9,841 bases of DNA from Pseudomonadota bacterium (GTDB lineage: Bacteria; Pseudomonadota; Gammaproteobacteria; Arenicellales; Poriferihabitantaceae). The translations under genes and the position numbers were made by a program. The notes below the pieces were generated by a model. The model made no database searches. It was not told where the DNA came from and saw only the letters and a program-made list of their open reading frames with translations. Numbering within the stretch: position 1 is the first letter of the stretch; every line of letters begins with the position of its first letter. The stretch is taken from positions 1 through 9,841 of the forward strand of contig JAAELZ010000168.1 of assembly GCA_024226105.1 (NCBI GenBank), in the 5' to 3' direction. Below, one piece after another: positions 6,655 through 9,841 of this stretch.

Positions 6655-6998
6655 CCCTGATCAGGCTACATCGCAATCAACCCCTCTGGTATGCGTTTTT
6701 TCTGCATCGTATTTCCGGCATTACGCTGGCGCTTTTCCTGCCCGTACATTTTTACGTCCTGTCGCTGGCTCTAAATGACAAAAGTGCCCTGGACAACCTG
6801 CTCCACTGGACCGAACAACCCTTACTTAAACTGGCTGAATTCGGGCTTGTTTTTCTGCTCGCAGTCCATCTTTTTGGTGGCCTGAGATTGCTCGCGCTTG
6901 AGTTTCTGCCCTGGCAACCAAAGCAAAAGACCCTGACAGCAGCGGCTTTATCGCTGGCTTTTTTTGTCGGCCTTGTTTTTCTGTTACGAAGTTTTTGA
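6651..6998 (+). CDS. SdhC-like cytochrome b membrane anchor subunit
   Basis: A 115-residue protein with three predicted helices (about 15-40, 60-86 and 94-113). LHRISG at 18-23 is the SdhC signature, and His73 in HLFGGLR aligns with the heme b ligand His84 of E. coli SdhC. Arg20 matches the quinone-site Arg31 of E. coli, but the neighbouring Ser27 position is Phe16. The true start is the ATG at 6651, overlapping the previous stop by four bases. With the SdhD-like partner it should bind one heme and pass electrons to membrane quinone. Confidence 0.82.
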   Translation: MTLIRLHRNQPLWYAFFLHRISGITLALFLPVHFYVLSLALNDKSALDNLLHWTEQPLLKLAEFGLVFLLAVHLFGGLRLLALEFLPWQPKQKTLTAAALSLAFFVGLVFLLRSF

Positions 6999-7000
6999 GT

Positions 7001-8761
7001 ATGCTGGATCGCATCGACACCGATATTCTAATACTTGGCGCGGGCGGTGCAGGTCTGCTGGCAGCACTACATGCCTCTAAGGCCAACCCCGAGTTAAAGA
7101 TTACGATCGCGGTCAAGGGGCTATTGGGTAAATGTGGTTGCACGCGTATGGTACAGGGGGGGTATAACGTCGCGCTCGGTGACGACGATTCAGTGGAACG
7201 ACATTTCATGGATACCATTGCAGGCGGAAAGTGGCTACCGCACCAGGATTTGGCCTGGAAACTCTGCGAAACCGCAGTCACCCGCGTGCGCGAACTGGAG
7301 AATGAAATCGGCTGTTTTTTCGACCGGGAGAAGGATGGCTCCCTGCACCACAAAGCCTTCGCCGGGCAGACCGCAGATCGCACCGTACACAAAGGTGATT
7401 TAACCGGCATTGAAATCATTAACCGGCTGATGGAACAGGTACTGGCGCTGCCGGTCAGCAAACTTGAAGAGCACCGGGCGCTGGCCTTAATTCCGAACAA
7501 ACAGGGCACCGCATTAGCCGGCGTACTTCTGGTTGATATGCGAACTGGCAACATGCGCTTTGTGCGTGCCAGGGCCGTTTTGATGGCCACCGGGGGTGGG
7601 CCGTCAATGTATCGATATTTCACCCCTTCCGGCGAGAAAACCATGGACGGCCTGGCGATGGCATATCGATTGGGTTTGCCGCTGCGTGATATGGAAATGG
7701 TACAGTTTCACCCGACCGGATTGCTCGCCGGTAAAGATACGCGAATGACCGGAACTGTCCTCGAAGAAGGTTTACGTGGTGCCGGTGGATATTTGCTAAA
7801 CGGCAAAGGCGAACGCTTCATGTTCGAATACGACGAGCGCGGTGAACGCGCGACACGCGATATCGTCAGTCGCGGTATTTATGACGAGATGCGGAAAGGT
7901 AATACTTCACCGAATGGCGGGGTGTATATAACCATGGACCACCTGGGCGTTAACAATGTTCGCAAACAGTTCAAGGGCATGGTGAAACGCTGTGCTGATT
8001 GCGGTTTTGACCTCGCCGGTGACCGCGTAGAAGTAGTACCCACCGCCCATTACTTAATGGGTGGCCTGGTATGTGATACCGACACAAAAACCGAACTCCC
8101 GGGCCTGTTTGTCGCGGGCGAAGATGCGGGCGGCATTCACGGTGCGAATCGCCTGGGCGGCAACGGAGTCGCTAATTCAACTGTTTTCGGGGGCGTTGCG
8201 GGCGAAGCAATGGCAGCCTACCTGCACAACGCGCCTGATACTGTTGAACCAGATGAGGCGCTTATTGAAGCAGAAATCGAAACATCACTATTACCCTTTT
8301 CAGGAGAGGTAAACGGGAACGTAAACGAACTACGTGAGCGTCTGATGGATATCATGTGGGAACACGTTGGGGTGATGCGCACCGCAAAAGGCATCGAAGC
8401 GGGCTTATCCATGGTTCATAAGCTGAAAGAGGAACTGCTCAACACGCGTATCGGCAATGAAAACAGGCAGTTTAACCTGACCTGGCATGACTGGCTCAAT
8501 CTATACAACCTGATTGAAACCTCGATCATTATCGCGCGGGCAGCACTATCAAGGGAAAATTCGCGTGGCGCTCATTTCCGCGAAGACTTCCCTGAAGCGG
8601 GCTCGCTGGAAGATTCCTATTTTACCGTTGCGCGCCATCACGATAATAATCTGTGCCTCTCCCATGAGCCCGTGGCATTCACAATCATCAAGCCGGGCGA
8701 ATCGTTAGTAGATGACTATACAGAAACAGCCCCAAATCAAAGGCGAGATTCGAACCCATGA
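7001..8761 (+). CDS. SdhA/FrdA-type flavoprotein subunit lacking the covalent-FAD histidine
   Basis: A 586-residue catalytic subunit of the succinate dehydrogenase/fumarate reductase flavoprotein family. FAD-binding GAGGAG lies at 13-18. The dicarboxylate active-site residues of the family are present: His237 in FHPTG, Arg291 (the likely proton-shuttle Arg), His350 in AHYLMGG and Arg384 in HGANRLGGN. Two key changes stand out. In GCTRMVQGG the position of the FAD-attaching His (E. coli SHTVSAQGG) is Cys47, so FAD is probably not held through histidine. In VLEEGLRGAGG the substrate-contacting Thr of LVTEGCRGEGG is Glu255. The segment after FHPTG is about six residues longer than in SdhA. I prefer the ATG at 7001, two bases after the previous stop, over a TTG at 6995. 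It may be a dehydrogenase for a non-succinate dicarboxylate or a reductase; L-aspartate oxidase is unlikely given the partner subunits. Confidence 0.87.
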   Translation: MLDRIDTDILILGAGGAGLLAALHASKANPELKITIAVKGLLGKCGCTRMVQGGYNVALGDDDSVERHFMDTIAGGKWLPHQDLAWKLCETAVTRVRELENEIGCFFDREKDGSLHHKAFAGQTADRTVHKGDLTGIEIINRLMEQVLALPVSKLEEHRALALIPNKQGTALAGVLLVDMRTGNMRFVRARAVLMATGGGPSMYRYFTPSGEKTMDGLAMAYRLGLPLRDMEMVQFHPTGLLAGKDTRMTGTVLEEGLRGAGGYLLNGKGERFMFEYDERGERATRDIVSRGIYDEMRKGNTSPNGGVYITMDHLGVNNVRKQFKGMVKRCADCGFDLAGDRVEVVPTAHYLMGGLVCDTDTKTELPGLFVAGEDAGGIHGANRLGGNGVANSTVFGGVAGEAMAAYLHNAPDTVEPDEALIEAEIETSLLPFSGEVNGNVNELRERLMDIMWEHVGVMRTAKGIEAGLSMVHKLKEELLNTRIGNENRQFNLTWHDWLNLYNLIETSIIIARAALSRENSRGAHFREDFPEAGSLEDSYFTVARHHDNNLCLSHEPVAFTIIKPGESLVDDYTETAPNQRRDSNP

Positions 8762-9690
8762 TATCTTATAAAACTCAGGAGACATCAGCCATTCAGCTTA
8801 TGTCAAACGCGGCTATCGATATCCCCGAGGACTATCGAAACAGCATAAAGAACATGGCGAACGACGAGACGGGGGATCTTTCCTGTTTCGTGCTTACAAC
8901 CATGATGGATAACTGGGATGCCGCCAGTGCAGATCGCAGACCAATGTGCGCGGACTCAGGTTTGCCGCGCTACTACGTAAAGATGGGGAATGAGGCTATT
9001 CTTGAAGACGGGCCGGTGGGGCTGGAATGTGCCTTGCGCGAGGCCACCGCAAAAGCCACCTACGACATCCCGCTAAGGCCCAATCGTGTCCACCCCCTGT
9101 GGCGTACGGATCATAATAACAACGTCGGCATTAACGCGCCGGAAATTGACTGGAGTTATGAACCGGATGCCGACTGGGTGGATATCACAACCGTCCACAA
9201 GGGTGGACTGTTTGGTACGGATTACCGGATGCTGTTTCCTGGCGATGGCATTAATGGCATTAAACGCTTTTTCCTCGACACACTGGTCTCCTTTGGAAAG
9301 CGCGGCCTGGCCTGCCAGCCCGCCATCGTCGGCATTGGCCTGGGTGGCTCGAAAGACACCTGTATGGTTCTGGGCAAACAGGCGGCCTGCCTGAGAACCG
9401 TCGGAAATCGCAACCCTGATCCCAAAATCGCCGCGCTTGAGCTCGAGCTAAAAGAAATGGGGAATGATATAGGTATGGGCGCCATGGGGTTTGTCGGCGC
9501 CTCGATGGTGGCCGATTGCCATATTGAAGTAGGTTACACCCATACCGGCGGCATGCCCATGAGCGTGCATATGTTTTGCCTTTCTTCTCGGCGCGCCAGC
9601 GCACGCCTCCATGCCGACGGGACGGTCAGCTACCGCACTGATCCCGAATGGTTCACCCCTTACATGCGCCGGGAGACACCCTCATGCTAG
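8758..9690 (+). CDS. Alpha subunit of an L-tartrate dehydratase/class I fumarase-type hydro-lyase
   Basis: A 310-residue Fe-S hydro-lyase subunit, which with the beta subunit adds water to or removes it from a C4 dicarboxylate. The three cluster cysteines expected for the family are Cys64 (CADSG), Cys186 (ACQPAIVGIGLGG) and Cys274 (MFCLSSRRA). RTVGNRNPDPKIAALELEL and LHADGTV match the E. coli TtdA pattern better than other fumarases I can recall. Changes from the family norm include CQDTG to CADSG, where the Gln contacts substrate in a structurally characterised class I fumarase, and a KGG segment without the usual GSE. The start overlaps the flavoprotein stop as ATGA, so translation is probably coupled. 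The family includes fumarase, tartrate dehydratase and mesaconase; which substrate applies here is open. Confidence 0.82.
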   Translation: MISYKTQETSAIQLMSNAAIDIPEDYRNSIKNMANDETGDLSCFVLTTMMDNWDAASADRRPMCADSGLPRYYVKMGNEAILEDGPVGLECALREATAKATYDIPLRPNRVHPLWRTDHNNNVGINAPEIDWSYEPDADWVDITTVHKGGLFGTDYRMLFPGDGINGIKRFFLDTLVSFGKRGLACQPAIVGIGLGGSKDTCMVLGKQAACLRTVGNRNPDPKIAALELELKEMGNDIGMGAMGFVGASMVADCHIEVGYTHTGGMPMSVHMFCLSSRRASARLHADGTVSYRTDPEWFTPYMRRETPSC

Positions 9691-9841
9691 AAATAAAAAA
9701 CCAGTACAAAACGGTTCATCTCAAAGTTCCCGTACAGGCGGAGGATCTGGATGCACTGACAATCGGTACTATCGTCTATCTGGATGGGATAATCTATACC
9801 GGCCGCGAGGGCGTCTACAAACGTGTCATCGAAGAAGGTTA
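9684..9841 (+). CDS. Beta subunit of the same hydro-lyase, N-terminal part (runs off the right edge)
   Basis: The first 52 codons of the swivelling C-terminal-domain-type subunit (TtdB/fumarase beta). LKVPVQAEDLDALTIGTIVY and LDGIIYTGREGVYKRVIEEG follow the family pattern of a VyltG strand and then a basic substrate loop. In that loop the usual R-D-x-x-H is R-E-x-x-Y (Arg41, Glu42, Tyr45). The ATG at 9684 overlaps the alpha gene by seven bases and has GGGAG eight bases upstream. The rest of the subunit lies outside the window, so its remaining catalytic residues cannot be checked. Confidence 0.82.
   Translation, partial: MLEIKNQYKTVHLKVPVQAEDLDALTIGTIVYLDGIIYTGREGVYKRVIEEG

Noticed and set aside
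6826..7644. A 272-codon open frame on the minus strand opposite the SdhC-like and SdhA-like genes
   Set aside because: It lies antisense to two clearly homologous coding genes, has serine/proline-rich low-quality composition and no recognisable domain; it is a shadow of their codon usage.
7001..8761. Flavoprotein considered as L-aspartate oxidase (NadB)
   Set aside because: NadB is soluble and works without an SdhB-type subunit or membrane anchors; here the gene is coupled to all three, so a membrane quinone-linked complex is much more likely.

Overview
The window looks like a catabolic locus from a proteobacterium, most likely a free-living gammaproteobacterium. Base composition is moderate, start codons are ATG/GTG, genes are tightly packed, and amine-oxidising flavoproteins sit beside a membrane-anchored, quinone-linked succinate-dehydrogenase-type complex. 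The taxonomic call is an inference from gene content only. I see no RNA genes, insertion sequences, CRISPR arrays or phage genes.

Left part (1-2969): the 5' end of an alanine dehydrogenase gene (ald, minus strand) runs off the left edge. A 273-base control region with several small palindromes and direct repeats separates it from a divergent ten-helix EamA/DMT-family permease (513-1487). That gene converges, with a 14-base gap, on a minus-strand D-amino-acid/glycine-oxidase-type flavoprotein (1502-2662, with possible starts further upstream). About 300 bases of non-coding DNA then separate this from the next plus-strand gene.

Middle (2970-5429): an 819-residue two-part enzyme of the dimethylglycine/sarcosine dehydrogenase type, with an N-terminal FAD domain and a C-terminal GcvT-like folate domain. 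It probably oxidatively demethylates an N-methylated amino acid and passes the one-carbon unit to tetrahydrofolate.

Right part (5588-9841, running off the edge): after an AT-rich promoter region come six genes with overlaps of 1-7 bases or a 2-base gap. They are a two-cluster iron-sulfur subunit, two three-helix membrane anchors, an SdhA/FrdA-type flavoprotein, and the alpha and (partial) beta subunits of an L-tartrate dehydratase/class I fumarase-type hydro-lyase. The module has the logic of dehydrogenating a succinate-like dicarboxylate, passing electrons to the quinone pool, and hydrating the resulting fumarate-like product. However, the flavoprotein lacks the His that covalently holds FAD (Cys instead), a substrate-contacting Thr is Glu, the quinone-site residues differ, and the hydro-lyase has changes in otherwise conserved motifs. 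I therefore infer that this is not the housekeeping TCA pair but a paralogous complex for a different, perhaps substituted, C4 dicarboxylate. This is the most interesting part of the window.
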